Shown here: positions 15,046-23,475 of the stretch, in pieces
Numbering within the stretch: the stretch's first letter is position 1
Layout: each line of letters begins with the position of its first letter
Position numbers and translations under genes: made by a program
Assembly: GCA_030538155.1 (NCBI GenBank)
Contig: JAUNUN010000031.1
Coordinates: 1-34,702 of the forward strand
Length of the DNA stretch: 34,702 nucleotides
Direction of reading: 5' to 3'
DNA from: a bacterium
GTDB taxonomy: Bacteria; Desulfobacterota; Desulfobulbia; Desulfobulbales; Desulfobulbaceae
Notes under the pieces: generated by a model
Database searches by the model: none
Told to the model about the DNA's origin: nothing
Seen by the model: only the letters and a program-made list of their open reading frames with translations

Positions 15046-17742
15046 TCAGGGCGCTTCTTTTTTTTGCGGAGGCTTAAGCGGGTACTCGCTCAGGATGAAG
15101 GCCTCGGCCTCGGCCGCGCTTTTCACCTCGCCATCAAGCTGCTTTTCCAAGAGGTGCTTGAGCATGACGCCAAAGCTGGGCCCTGGTCGATAGCCCATGG
15201 CCTTAAGCTCTTCGCCGCCGATCAGCAGAGGTCTTCCACGTAACTTGGTTACATAGAGCGATACCGCCTTTTGGATGTGTCTCCTTCTGGCAATAGCCAT
15301 GAGATAGAGTAGGCCTTCATTGGATAACTCGCTTAAAAGCCAGTTGATTTCGCTGTCCCGGACATAGGGACGTTTGTGCAGATCCTGGGCAATCTTTTCC
15401 GCCCTTTGTTTCTGCTGCACCACGAGCTGACGCTGTCTTTCCGGCATTTCAAAGCGCTCGCAGAAACTATCCAGATCCTTGACCCTGGCCCGGCTCATGA
15501 TGGCCAGCAGATAGACCAGCCACTGTTCCACGTTGTCTTTTAGATAGAGGTGGCGAAACCAGGAAAGCATCTGCGAGGTCGTGGCGAGCACGTGGAGAAA
15601 ACGGCGGTCTACCTTGAAATCCGGCTGTAGATCAGGCCAGAGAAAGGGGAAAAGCTGCAAGTCTTCCATGCGCCGCAGAGCCGGGATCGGGTCATCTTCG
15701 TTTAAAATCAGTTTGAGTTCGTGGAGAAAGCGGTGACCTTCAATACGCTCGGGCAGGTTGAGACGCACCGCGTTTCTGATCAGCTTTTCCGAATGCCGGG
15801 TGATCTGAAAATCGAGCCTGCTTTCAAAACGGATGGCGCGGAAAATGCGGGTCGGATCCTCGACAAAGCTGAGGTTGTGCAAAACCTGGATGCGTCGTTC
15901 CCTGAGATCGTTTTGTGAGTTGAAATAGTCTGCCAGGGTGCCGAAACGCTCGGGATTGAGGTGGATGGCCATGGCGTTGATGGTGAAATCGCGCCGGAAC
16001 AAGTCAAGCTTGATGGAGCCGAGTTCCACCGTGGGCAGGGCTGCGGGGTGTTCGTAGTATTCCAGCCGGGCCGTGGCCACATCGATACGCATGCCGTCCG
16101 GCAGCACCACGGTGGCGGTGCGGAATTTTTCGTGCGGGTGCACCACCCCGCCCCGTTCCTTGGTCAGGGCATTGGCAAAGGCGATGCCGCTGCCTTCGAT
16201 GACGATGTCGATGTCCATGTTTTTGTGGTGCAGGAGCAGGTCGCGCACAAAGCCGCCGGCAACAAAGGCCTGGCAGTGCTGCGCCTTGGCAATCTCCCCG
16301 ATTTCCCGCAGCAGCACGATGATCTCCCGGGGCAATTGCTGGGCCATCAGGCTGCTGAGGTTGCGGCCCCGCTTGACCGAAGGGTTTTCGTCTTCCCGCA
16401 GCAAATCCGGCGAGACATTGCGCGGGTCATTGACGATCAGGCCCATCAGATCGGTGCGGGTAATGACGCCCACGATGCTCTCCTCGTGCAGCACCGGAAT
16501 GAGCCGCTGCCGGTTTTCCACCATTACCTTTTGGATATCGGCCAGGGTAGCTTCCTCTGTCAGCGCCGCAATGCCGGTGGTCATGTATTCGGCCACAGGC
16601 ACATGGCCCAGCTCATGGTAGATGCCCTTTTCCACCACGGTGCGGGAGATCATGCCCAAAAGGCCGCTTGGCGGCAGGCTGCCGTCCGGGCTGCCGGCCA
16701 GACGCGCCACCGGCAGAACCGTGACATTGTATCTGGTCATGACGCGGGCGGCCTGACTGATGGTAATTTCCGGGGTAACGGTCAGCACCGGCGTGCTCAT
16801 GATCTCACCGGCAATGGCTTTGGGCCTGATGTGGCTGTGCAAAAGGCCGATCAGGCTTTCCTCTGCCTGAAACAGGGTCATATCCGTAATGGTGGCAGAG
16901 GCCGCCGAGGCATGGCCGCCGCCGCCGAATTCGCGGGCAACGGCGCCCGCATTGATCTCCGGAATGCGGCTGCGGCAGATGAGATGGGTCTTGCCCTGCA
17001 TGTCGATAAAGGCAAAGATCGCATCAAGGTTGTCTGCGTTCATGCAGCGCTGCACCAAAACCGCGAAGTCGTCGATGTATTCGTCCAGTGCCAGCCGGGT
17101 GATGACCGCATGCACCCCACGGATCACATAGAGGCGGCTGTTTTCCTGCAACTGGCCAATTAGGCTGATCTGCTTGGTAGTCAGTTCCCGGAAGAAGAAC
17201 TGGGAAACGATATCCAGGTTGGCTCCGCCCTGCAGCAGCCAGGCTGCGGCATGCAGGTCTTCCATGGTGGTGGAGGAGTAGAGAAAACCTCCGGTATCTT
17301 CATAGATGCCCAGGGCCATGAGGGTGCATTCCCGGGCATCGAGGCGATAGCCGCGCTCCTTGAGCAGGCGGGTCATGAGGGTGGTGGTGGAGCCATAGGG
17401 CGCGATCTGCTCCACTTTGCCGGGGATATCGTCATCATGGGCAGGGTGGTGGTCGTAGATGTGGATGGAAATGCCGGGGTTGTTCAGGCAGGCGGCCAGG
17501 GGGCCGATGCGGCCGCGCCGGCGCGTGTCCACCAGGATGAGCCGGGTTACACGTTCCAGCGGAACGTGCCTGATTTTCGTGAAAACGTGCAGGTTGTCGA
17601 ATTCCTGGGCCAGGTATTCGCGCACATTTTTCTCCTGCGAGCCGGAGAAAACCAGTTCGGCCTCGGGATAGAGCCTTTTGGCGGCAACCATGGCGGCCAG
17701 GCTGTCAAAATCTGTGCCCATGTGGGAAGTGATTATTTCCAT
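15046..17742 (-). CDS. DHH-CBS-CBS-poly(A)polymerase fusion, probable A-adding tRNA nucleotidyltransferase
   Basis: The 898-residue protein joins four modules. A DHH phosphoesterase domain (1-310) has TSHMGTDFDS, VDTRRR, DHH at 97-99 and the DHHA1 motif EFGGGGHAS at 271-279. Two CBS domains follow (about 313-370 and 383-440). A class II nucleotidyltransferase head then shows GGFVRD (496-501), the catalytic DID (510-512), RRDFTINA (583-590) and EDPTRIFRAIRF (628-639), with a helical tRNA-binding tail. The same order is known from A-adding tRNA nucleotidyltransferases such as that of Aquifex, which add the last A after a separate CC-adding enzyme. No partner is in the window. The start at 17742 has no Shine-Dalgarno sequence. 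Confidence 0.9.
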   Translation of the reverse strand: MEIITSHMGTDFDSLAAMVAAKRLYPEAELVFSGSQEKNVREYLAQEFDNLHVFTKIRHVPLERVTRLILVDTRRRGRIGPLAACLNNPGISIHIYDHHPAHDDDIPGKVEQIAPYGSTTTLMTRLLKERGYRLDARECTLMALGIYEDTGGFLYSSTTMEDLHAAAWLLQGGANLDIVSQFFFRELTTKQISLIGQLQENSRLYVIRGVHAVITRLALDEYIDDFAVLVQRCMNADNLDAIFAFIDMQGKTHLICRSRIPEINAGAVAREFGGGGHASAASATITDMTLFQAEESLIGLLHSHIRPKAIAGEIMSTPVLTVTPEITISQAARVMTRYNVTVLPVARLAGSPDGSLPPSGLLGMISRTVVEKGIYHELGHVPVAEYMTTGIAALTEEATLADIQKVMVENRQRLIPVLHEESIVGVITRTDLMGLIVNDPRNVSPDLLREDENPSVKRGRNLSSLMAQQLPREIIVLLREIGEIAKAQHCQAFVAGGFVRDLLLHHKNMDIDIVIEGSGIAFANALTKERGGVVHPHEKFRTATVVLPDGMRIDVATARLEYYEHPAALPTVELGSIKLDLFRRDFTINAMAIHLNPERFGTLADYFNSQNDLRERRIQVLHNLSFVEDPTRIFRAIRFESRLDFQITRHSEKLIRNAVRLNLPERIEGHRFLHELKLILNEDDPIPALRRMEDLQLFPFLWPDLQPDFKVDRRFLHVLATTSQMLSWFRHLYLKDNVEQWLVYLLAIMSRARVKDLDSFCERFEMPERQRQLVVQQKQRAEKIAQDLHKRPYVRDSEINWLLSELSNEGLLYLMAIARRRHIQKAVSLYVTKLRGRPLLIGGEELKAMGYRPGPSFGVMLKHLLEKQLDGEVKSAAEAEAFILSEYPLKPPQKKEAP

Positions 17743-17749
17743 GTGCTCG

Positions 17750-17777
17750 ATTATACCCTGCGCCGCTCACCTGTAAA
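17750..17777 (-). promoter_or_regulatory. Sigma-70 promoter for the DHH-CBS fusion, predicting a leaderless transcript
   Basis: On the minus strand TTTACA (17777-17772) and a perfect TATAAT (17755-17750) are 16 nt apart. The TATAAT ends only 7 nt before the ATG at 17742, so transcription should begin at or within about two bases of the start codon. Confidence 0.65.
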
Positions 17778-17845
17778 GGGGCTTGACAGCCGGCCGCCAA
17801 GGAGCAAGTCAGTACCGACGGTGGTGATCATCCTTGTGTTGTTGC

Positions 17846-17874
17846 TTGACAATTTTCCGTTCATATTTTATGAT
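17846..17874 (+). promoter_or_regulatory. Consensus sigma-70 promoter for tRNA-Gly and the nusA operon
   Basis: TTGACA (17846-17851) and TATGAT (17869-17874) are spaced by exactly 17 nt. The predicted transcription start is near 17881, giving a short 5' leader before the tRNA at 17898. Confidence 0.85.
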
Positions 17875-17897
17875 TCTTGACTTTTCAGGAATTGAGG

Positions 17898-17973
17898 GCG
17901 GGTGTAGCTCAGTTGGCAGAGCACAAGCTTCCCAAGCTTGGGGTCGCGGGTTCGATCCCCGTTGCCCGCTCCA
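17898..17973 (+). tRNA. tRNA-Gly (anticodon CCC)
   Basis: A 76 nt cloverleaf with the CCA tail encoded. The acceptor stem pairs GCGGGTG with TGCCCGC using two G-U pairs next to the T stem, and the discriminator base is T. The anticodon stem CAAGC/GCTTG closes the loop TTCCCAA, so the anticodon is CCC and reads GGG. The T loop is TTCGATC on a GCGGG/CCCGT stem. It lies 24 nt after a consensus -10 box and is followed by an intrinsic terminator before rimP. Confidence 0.97.
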
Positions 17974-18040
17974 GTCAATGGCCACGTTGCTGCCAGCCTG
18001 GCTGAGGCTTTTTCTGAAAGGGATTTGCGGTTTGCTGAAA

Positions 18041-18065
18041 AGTGGGCTTTGCCCGCTTTTTTTTT
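18041..18065 (+). terminator. Intrinsic terminator or attenuator between tRNA-Gly and rimP
   Basis: AGTGGGC (18041-18047) pairs with GCCCGCT (18051-18057) across a 3 nt loop, followed by nine T residues. It would end most tRNA transcripts, while some polymerase reads on into rimP-nusA. Confidence 0.8.
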
Positions 18066-18098
18066 GCTGTTGCGCAAGAAACCTGCAAGCCGCCCGGC

Positions 18099-18590
18099 AT
18101 GAACGACGTTACCGGCAAGGTTTTTGTGTATACTTCATCGGATGCTCTAATTACCAGGCTTGAAGCCTTTGCTGCTCCGCTCCTGACCGACTTGGGCATG
18201 GAGCTGGTGGAGATCCAGTTCCGCCGTGAGGGCCAGGGCTGGGTGCTGCGCCTTTTCATCGACAAGCAGGGCGGCATCACCGTTGACGACTGCGCCGGCG
18301 TGAGCCGCGAAATCAGCGCCTATCTTGAGGTGGAGGACTGTATCGACCATGCCTATGTGCTGGAAGTGTCTTCTCCGGGCCTGGAGCGGCCGTTGAAAAG
18401 GCCGCAGGATTTCACCCGTTTCGCCGGCCGAAAGGTTCGCATCAAACTGCGCCAGGACAGCGGCATGGGCAAGGTGCTGGTCGGCACCCTGCAGGGCCTT
18501 GAGGGTGATGAGGTTGTTCTTTTAGTGGATAATACCAAACTGACTCTGCACAGAGAGCAGATTTCCAGGGCGCGGTTGACCCTGGACTGA
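18099..18590 (+). CDS. rimP: Ribosome maturation factor RimP
   Basis: RimP helps mature the 30S ribosomal subunit. The 163-residue protein has the family's alpha/beta N-domain (LLTDLGMELVEIQFRREGQGWVLRLFIDK), the DCAGVSREISAYLEVEDCI helix and strand region, the strongly conserved YVLEVSSPGLERPLK segment, and a C-terminal SH3-like barrel (LVGTLQGLEGDEVVLLV). The ATG at 18099 is chosen because the earlier in-frame start at 18042 lies inside the terminator stem. The ribosome binding site is weak. The gene opens the protein-coding part of the nusA operon, as in E. coli. Confidence 0.95.
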   Translation: MNDVTGKVFVYTSSDALITRLEAFAAPLLTDLGMELVEIQFRREGQGWVLRLFIDKQGGITVDDCAGVSREISAYLEVEDCIDHAYVLEVSSPGLERPLKRPQDFTRFAGRKVRIKLRQDSGMGKVLVGTLQGLEGDEVVLLVDNTKLTLHREQISRARLTLD

Positions 18591-18603
18591 CTCGCAGAAC
18601 CGA

Positions 18604-18631
18604 GGCAGGCGCTGAAACACGCGCTTTGCCT
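18604..18631 (+). other. Possible hairpin in the rimP-nusA gap
   Basis: AGGCA-G-GCGC and GCGC-TT-TGCCT, separated by 8 nt, could form a short interrupted stem just before the nusA ribosome binding site (GAAGGTGG, 18635-18642). It may affect nusA translation, but it is small and unproven. Confidence 0.3.
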
Positions 18632-18647
18632 GTGAAGGTGGAATGCT

Positions 18648-20081
18648 ATGGTGGGTACGGAAAAATTACGTAAGATTATTGACCAGATTTGCCGGGACAA
18701 GGGCATAGAGCGCGCCATGCTGATCGACGCCATTGAAGAAGCGGTACGTTCGGCGGTGAAGAAAAGATATGGCGGCCAGCGCGATATAGAGGTGCAGTAC
18801 AGTGAGGAATTGGGTGAAATTGAAGTCTTCCAGTACCGCACCGTGGTGGAAGAGGTTTTCAACGAAGACCGCGAAATTTCACTGGAACAGGCTCGCCTGC
18901 GCGACCCGGAAGCCGGGTTGGACGATGATATCGGCGAAAAACTCACCACCATTGCCGACCTTGGCCGGATTGCTGCCCAGTCGGCCAAACAGGTCATCAT
19001 CCACCGCATGCGCGAGGCCGAACGGGAAGTTATCTACGACCTCTATCGCGAGCGGGAAGGCACGGTGGTCAACGGCATTGTTCAGCGCTTTGAGCGCGGC
19101 GACATGATCGTCAACCTTGGCCGCACCGACGCGCTTTTGCCTCGCGACGGCCAGATCCCCAAGCGCTCCTTCAAGCAGGGCGACAGCATCCGCGCCTATC
19201 TGGAACAGGTGCGGCGCAGCAATCGCGACAGCAGTGACGAAGAGGGCCAGACCCAGGGCAGGGACAGTAAGCCCCGCTACCGCGATGCCCAACTCATCCT
19301 GACCCGCACCAGCAACGAGTTTTTGGCCAAGCTCTTTGAGATGGAGGTGCCCGAGATTGCCGAGGGCATTGTCAAGATCATGGGCGTGAGCCGTGATCCT
19401 GGTTTCAGGGCGAAAATTGCGGTGTCCTCTTTGGAGTCTGATGTGGACCCGGTCGGTGCCTGCGTGGGCCTGAAAGGTTCGCGTGTGCAGAACGTGGTGC
19501 AGGAACTGCAGGGAGAGCGCATCGATATTGTGCCCTGGAGCCCGGATCCTGCCAAGTATGTGTGCAATGCCTTGGCTCCGGCCCAGGTGAATATGGTGGT
19601 GGTGGACGAGGAGCGCAAGGCACTTTTAGTAGTGGTGCCGGATGACCAGCTCTCGCTTGCCATCGGTCGCCAGGGGCAAAATGTGCGACTGGCCTACCGA
19701 CTTTTGGGCTGGCGTATTGATGTGAAGAGCCAGCAGCGCTACAATAATTTGGAGCATCCCGGCTACCGCAGTCTGCTGGCGGTGCAGGGCATTGACGAGA
19801 ACATGGCGGACAAGCTCTTTGCCGCAGGCGTGCTGACCGCAGCCATGCTGACCGAGATGGAGAGCGACAGGCTGGCCGAGTTGATTCGCTTGGATGAGGA
19901 CATCGCCAAGGCTCTGCAGGAACGTGCCGCGGAGGTTGAGTCGCCCGAGTTGCCCAAGGAAGAGCCGGCCGCAGTTGTAGAGACGGTTGCGCCGGAACCG
20001 GCACAGGAACAGCCGGAAGAAGAGGCGCAGGAAGATACGCTTCAGGATAATCCAGTCAATGGAGCGGTTCCAGGCCATTGA
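18648..20081 (+). CDS. nusA: Transcription termination/antitermination factor NusA
   Basis: NusA binds RNA polymerase and nascent RNA to control pausing, termination and antitermination. The 477-residue protein has the N-terminal polymerase-binding domain (1-125), an S1 domain (about 130-200, VVNGIVQRFERGDMIVNLG), KH1 and KH2 (about 220-370, including GACVGLKGSRVQNVV and SLAIGRQGQNVRLA), and one helix-hairpin-helix-like repeat (about 380-430, LLAVQGIDENMADKLFAAGV). An acidic Glu/Pro-rich tail ends it. An insertion rich in Asp, Ser and Gln follows the S1 domain. The ATG at 18648 follows GAAGGTGG. A ylxR gene, common between nusA and infB elsewhere, is absent. Confidence 0.97.
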   Translation: MVGTEKLRKIIDQICRDKGIERAMLIDAIEEAVRSAVKKRYGGQRDIEVQYSEELGEIEVFQYRTVVEEVFNEDREISLEQARLRDPEAGLDDDIGEKLTTIADLGRIAAQSAKQVIIHRMREAEREVIYDLYREREGTVVNGIVQRFERGDMIVNLGRTDALLPRDGQIPKRSFKQGDSIRAYLEQVRRSNRDSSDEEGQTQGRDSKPRYRDAQLILTRTSNEFLAKLFEMEVPEIAEGIVKIMGVSRDPGFRAKIAVSSLESDVDPVGACVGLKGSRVQNVVQELQGERIDIVPWSPDPAKYVCNALAPAQVNMVVVDEERKALLVVVPDDQLSLAIGRQGQNVRLAYRLLGWRIDVKSQQRYNNLEHPGYRSLLAVQGIDENMADKLFAAGVLTAAMLTEMESDRLAELIRLDEDIAKALQERAAEVESPELPKEEPAAVVETVAPEPAQEQPEEEAQEDTLQDNPVNGAVPGH

Positions 20082-20170
20082 CAGACATTGCGTCTGTTGC
20101 GGTTCTGTGCCGCAGCAGATGGCGGCAATGGGTGCGGAAGCAGACAGGTTGCTGAGGAGGGAAGTGGTAC

Positions 20171-23071
20171 ATGGCTAAAGTTCGAATATACGATCTGGCA
20201 AAGGAATTGGGAATGAAAAGCAAGGATCTGGCCGATCGTCTGGTTGAGTTGGGGTATCCAGTGGTCAGCCACAGTTCCACAGTCGAAGAAGAGATGGCGG
20301 CTGATATCCGCAAAAAAATAGGCGGCACCGCAGTGAGCAATGTTGCGCCGGTGGGCAGAATCGAGACGAAAGGCCGGGCCGACAGCAATAGTCCCTGGGG
20401 ATCTACCGTCATCCGTCGCCGCTCCAAGGCGGACAAGGAAGAGGCCGCCAAACAGCAGGAACTGGCCGAAACCAGGGCGCTTGAAGAAGAGGCCCAGGCC
20501 GCTGAGGCCAGACTGCTCGACAAGCTGGACACGGCTGCGGGACCGGATGTCGAACTGGAAGCTGCCACTCCGGAAGAACAGGCAGAAGCACAGACTGAAG
20601 CAGTAGAAGCAGCTGCATCTGTAACTGAGCTGAGGGCGGCACGAGAGCCGGCGCAGGAAGAGGAGCTGGAGGCCGCGGCAGAGCCTGCCCAAGCTGTTGC
20701 TCCTGCCGGAGGCGAAGTGGACGAGCAGCCGGCGCCTGCCCAGGCGACAGATGCCCCGGAGCAAGAGGCTGCTGCTGTTGAAGCGGTCGCGGAAGTGCCG
20801 GAGCCCGAAACAATGGATGCGGACGCTGAAAAAGAGCAGGCAGTGGAGGAGGCTGCCGGGCCAATGCCGGATGAAGAGGCCAAGGATGAATCAGCCCAAG
20901 CCCTTGTTGTGCCGGAACGACCCAAACCTCTGGCAAAGATCATTGGCCGGGTAGTCATTCCCATCCAGAGCGAACCCACACGGCCGGAACCACGAAGGCC
21001 TTCCAGACCCTCTGCGGCAAGACCGGGCAGCCGTCCAGCGCAGACGGCAGCCGATCCGGGGGCAGCGCAGGATGCCGGCGGTCGTGCCGATGCACGCGGC
21101 AAGAAGGGCAAAGGCCGCAGGGTGGTTGCGATTCAGCCTGAAGAGGAAACGGTAGACAGGCGTACCGCCAGGGGCGGCAGGAAGGGCAAGGGTCGTGAAA
21201 TGGCTGGTCACGACGCTGACGGTGAATTTATCCGTCATCGTAAGGGCAGGAAGAAAAAAGACCTGCGGGCCGAGCGCGAAGCAGCCCAGTCGGTAACGGA
21301 AACCAAGGCCATCAAGCGCCGCATCAAAGTGGTGGAAACCATTTCCGTGGGCGATCTGGCCAAGCGCATGAGTGTGAAGGCCAGTGAGGTCATTTCCGCG
21401 CTCATGCGCCTTGGGGTAATGGCTAACCTCAACCAGGCCCTGGATGTGGATACTGCAGCGCTGGTTGCCACAGACTTCGGCTTTGAGGTCGAGCAGGCCA
21501 TGCATGCGGAACTTGAGGTTGAGGCGTTTCAGGAACTGGAAGAGGAGCAGGGCGGCGAGGCCATGCCGCGTCCGCCGGTGGTTACCGTCATGGGCCATGT
21601 CGATCACGGCAAGACCTCCATTCTGGACGCCATCCGCAAGACCGACGTTGCCTTGGGCGAGGCGGGCGGTATTACTCAGCACATTGGTGCCTACCACGTG
21701 CAGGGTCCGTCCGGCAGCCTGACTTTTGTGGATACGCCCGGCCACGCCGCCTTTACCGAGATGCGTTCCCGTGGCGCCAAGGTAACGGATATCGTGGTTC
21801 TGGTAGTGGCTGCCGATGACGGCGTCATGGAGCAGACCAAGGAGGCCATTGCGCATGCCAAGGCGGCGGAGGTGCCCATAGTGGTGGCCGTCAACAAGAT
21901 CGACAAGGACGGTGCCGACCCTGAGCGGGTACGCCGTGAATTGAGCGATTATGGCCTCATTCCGGAGGGCTGGGGCGGGCAGACCATCTACTGTGAGACC
22001 TCGGCCAAGAAGGGGATCGGTATCGCCAATCTCTTGGAATCCATCCAGTTGCAGGCAGAAATCCTTGAGTTGCAGGCAGATCCTTCGCGTAAGGCCAAGG
22101 GTGTGGTCATCGAGGCGCAACTGCACAAGGGACGCGGCCCAGTGGCCACGGTGCTGGTGCAGGAGGGAACCCTGCGGCCCGGCGACAACTTCGTGGCCGG
22201 CATGTTCAGCGGCAAGGTGCGCATGCTCATCAACGAGCGCAGCGATCAGGTCGAAGAGGCCGGGCCTTCAATTCCGGTGGAGGTGCAGGGGCTTTCCGGC
22301 GTACCCCAGGCTGGTGACGAGTTCGTGGTGCTTACCGACGAAAAGATGGCAAAATCCGTGGCCTCGGCCAGGCAGCTTAAGGCGCGTGAAACCGAACTTG
22401 CCTCCGTTTCCAAGGTTTCGCTTGATAATCTCTTTGAGAAAATGGCGGAACAGGATGTCAAGGAACTGCGGGTTATCCTGCGTTCCGATGTGCAGGGTAC
22501 CCTGGAGGCTTTCGGCCAGGCAGCGGAAAACCTGTCCACCGACGTTATCCGGGTTCGCTCTCTGCATGAGGGTACGGGCTCGATCACCGAGAGTGATATC
22601 CACCTGGCTGCCGCCTCGGACGCCATTATCATCGGCTTCAATGTGCGGCCTTCGGTCAAGGTAACGGAACTGGCCGAACACGAGGGCGTGGATGTGCGTT
22701 CCTATGACGTCATCTATCATGCCCTGGAAGACATCGAAAAGGCCATGAAGGGTATGCTTGAGCCCACCTATGAGGAGAGGGTGATCGGCACGGCCGAGGT
22801 GCGCGATACATTCCAGGTGCCCAAGGTCGGGCTCATTGCCGGTTGCGCGGTTATCAGCGGCAAGATGGTGCGCAACGCCAGGGTGCGGGTGCTGCGCGAC
22901 GGTGTGGTGGTGTTTACCGGCAAAATCAGCTCGCTCAAGCGTTTCAAGGACGATGCCAAGGAAGTGCTCACCGGTTTCGAGTGCGGTATCGGGGTGGAAA
23001 ACTTTAACGATATCAAGCTCGGGGATCATCTTGAGGCCTTTGTCCTCGACGAGGTGGAGGCTACGCTGTAG
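20171..23071 (+). CDS. infB: Translation initiation factor IF-2
   Basis: IF-2 is the GTPase that delivers initiator tRNA to the 30S subunit. The 966-residue protein begins with an IF2_N helix domain (1-50). A long variable region rich in Ala, Glu and Pro follows (about 95-260), then a basic Arg/Lys/Gly segment (about 270-370) and a second IF2_N-like domain (about 380-440). GTPase motifs are GHVDHGKTS (G1, about 474), DTPGHAAF (G3), NKIDK (G4) and SAKKG (G5). Domains II to IV complete it. The ATG at 20171 follows GAGGAGGGAA. It is 8 nt upstream of rbfA. Confidence 0.98.
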   Translation: MAKVRIYDLAKELGMKSKDLADRLVELGYPVVSHSSTVEEEMAADIRKKIGGTAVSNVAPVGRIETKGRADSNSPWGSTVIRRRSKADKEEAAKQQELAETRALEEEAQAAEARLLDKLDTAAGPDVELEAATPEEQAEAQTEAVEAAASVTELRAAREPAQEEELEAAAEPAQAVAPAGGEVDEQPAPAQATDAPEQEAAAVEAVAEVPEPETMDADAEKEQAVEEAAGPMPDEEAKDESAQALVVPERPKPLAKIIGRVVIPIQSEPTRPEPRRPSRPSAARPGSRPAQTAADPGAAQDAGGRADARGKKGKGRRVVAIQPEEETVDRRTARGGRKGKGREMAGHDADGEFIRHRKGRKKKDLRAEREAAQSVTETKAIKRRIKVVETISVGDLAKRMSVKASEVISALMRLGVMANLNQALDVDTAALVATDFGFEVEQAMHAELEVEAFQELEEEQGGEAMPRPPVVTVMGHVDHGKTSILDAIRKTDVALGEAGGITQHIGAYHVQGPSGSLTFVDTPGHAAFTEMRSRGAKVTDIVVLVVAADDGVMEQTKEAIAHAKAAEVPIVVAVNKIDKDGADPERVRRELSDYGLIPEGWGGQTIYCETSAKKGIGIANLLESIQLQAEILELQADPSRKAKGVVIEAQLHKGRGPVATVLVQEGTLRPGDNFVAGMFSGKVRMLINERSDQVEEAGPSIPVEVQGLSGVPQAGDEFVVLTDEKMAKSVASARQLKARETELASVSKVSLDNLFEKMAEQDVKELRVILRSDVQGTLEAFGQAAENLSTDVIRVRSLHEGTGSITESDIHLAAASDAIIIGFNVRPSVKVTELAEHEGVDVRSYDVIYHALEDIEKAMKGMLEPTYEERVIGTAEVRDTFQVPKVGLIAGCAVISGKMVRNARVRVLRDGVVVFTGKISSLKRFKDDAKEVLTGFECGIGVENFNDIKLGDHLEAFVLDEVEATL

Positions 23072-23079
23072 CAGGCTCT

Positions 23080-23475
23080 ATGGATTTTGATTTCAAACTG
23101 CCTGAGCTGGGGCGTCCGGCCAGTTCGCGCCCCAAGCGGGTTGCCGAGGCAATCAAGAACGAGTTGACCCTGCTCCTCTTGCAGCGGGCGGCTGATCCGC
23201 GTCTGAGCGGTGCCGCCATTTCCCGGGTGGAGGTAAGCCCGGATCTCAAGACCGCAAAAATTTACGTTACTGCAGCAAGCAAAGAGGAGAACAGGCGCAC
23301 CATGGAAGGCATGAAAAAGGCCAAGGGCTTTTTTCGCAGCCACTTGGCCAAGGTGCTCAACCTGCGCTACACCCCTGAGCTGATGTTCTACTACGACAAT
23401 ATTGCCGAAGAGGCCCAGCGGGTGGAACAACTGCTCACCGAACTGGAGCATGAACGCCGACGTGGCCCAGCCTGA
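23080..23475 (+). CDS. rbfA: Ribosome-binding factor A
   Basis: RbfA is a KH-fold factor for late maturation of the 30S subunit and cold adaptation. The 131-residue protein has the family pattern RPKRVAEAIKNELTLLL, DPRLSGAAISRVEVSPDLK, then AKIYVTAAS and a region ending LNLRYTPELMFYYDN. It starts 8 nt after infB, so the two are co-translated or closely linked. The nrnA start codon lies within its last codons (26 nt overlap). Confidence 0.96.
   Translation: MDFDFKLPELGRPASSRPKRVAEAIKNELTLLLLQRAADPRLSGAAISRVEVSPDLKTAKIYVTAASKEENRRTMEGMKKAKGFFRSHLAKVLNLRYTPELMFYYDNIAEEAQRVEQLLTELEHERRRGPA

Noticed and set aside
15961-17163. A 400-codon plus-strand frame opposite the DHH-CBS fusion
   Set aside because: It is antisense to intact catalytic motifs, has no recognisable domain and no supporting ribosome site.
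17783-17788. A second TTGACA upstream of the tRNA promoter
   Set aside because: No acceptable -10 box lies 16-18 nt downstream, so it is not supported as a promoter.
20060-20178. A 39-codon frame after nusA with RHCVCCG, faintly like the start of YlxR
   Set aside because: Only one Cys pair matches; the rest of the YlxR pattern is absent, and the frame overlaps the nusA end and infB start. Chance is the simpler reading, though a ylxR relic cannot be ruled out.
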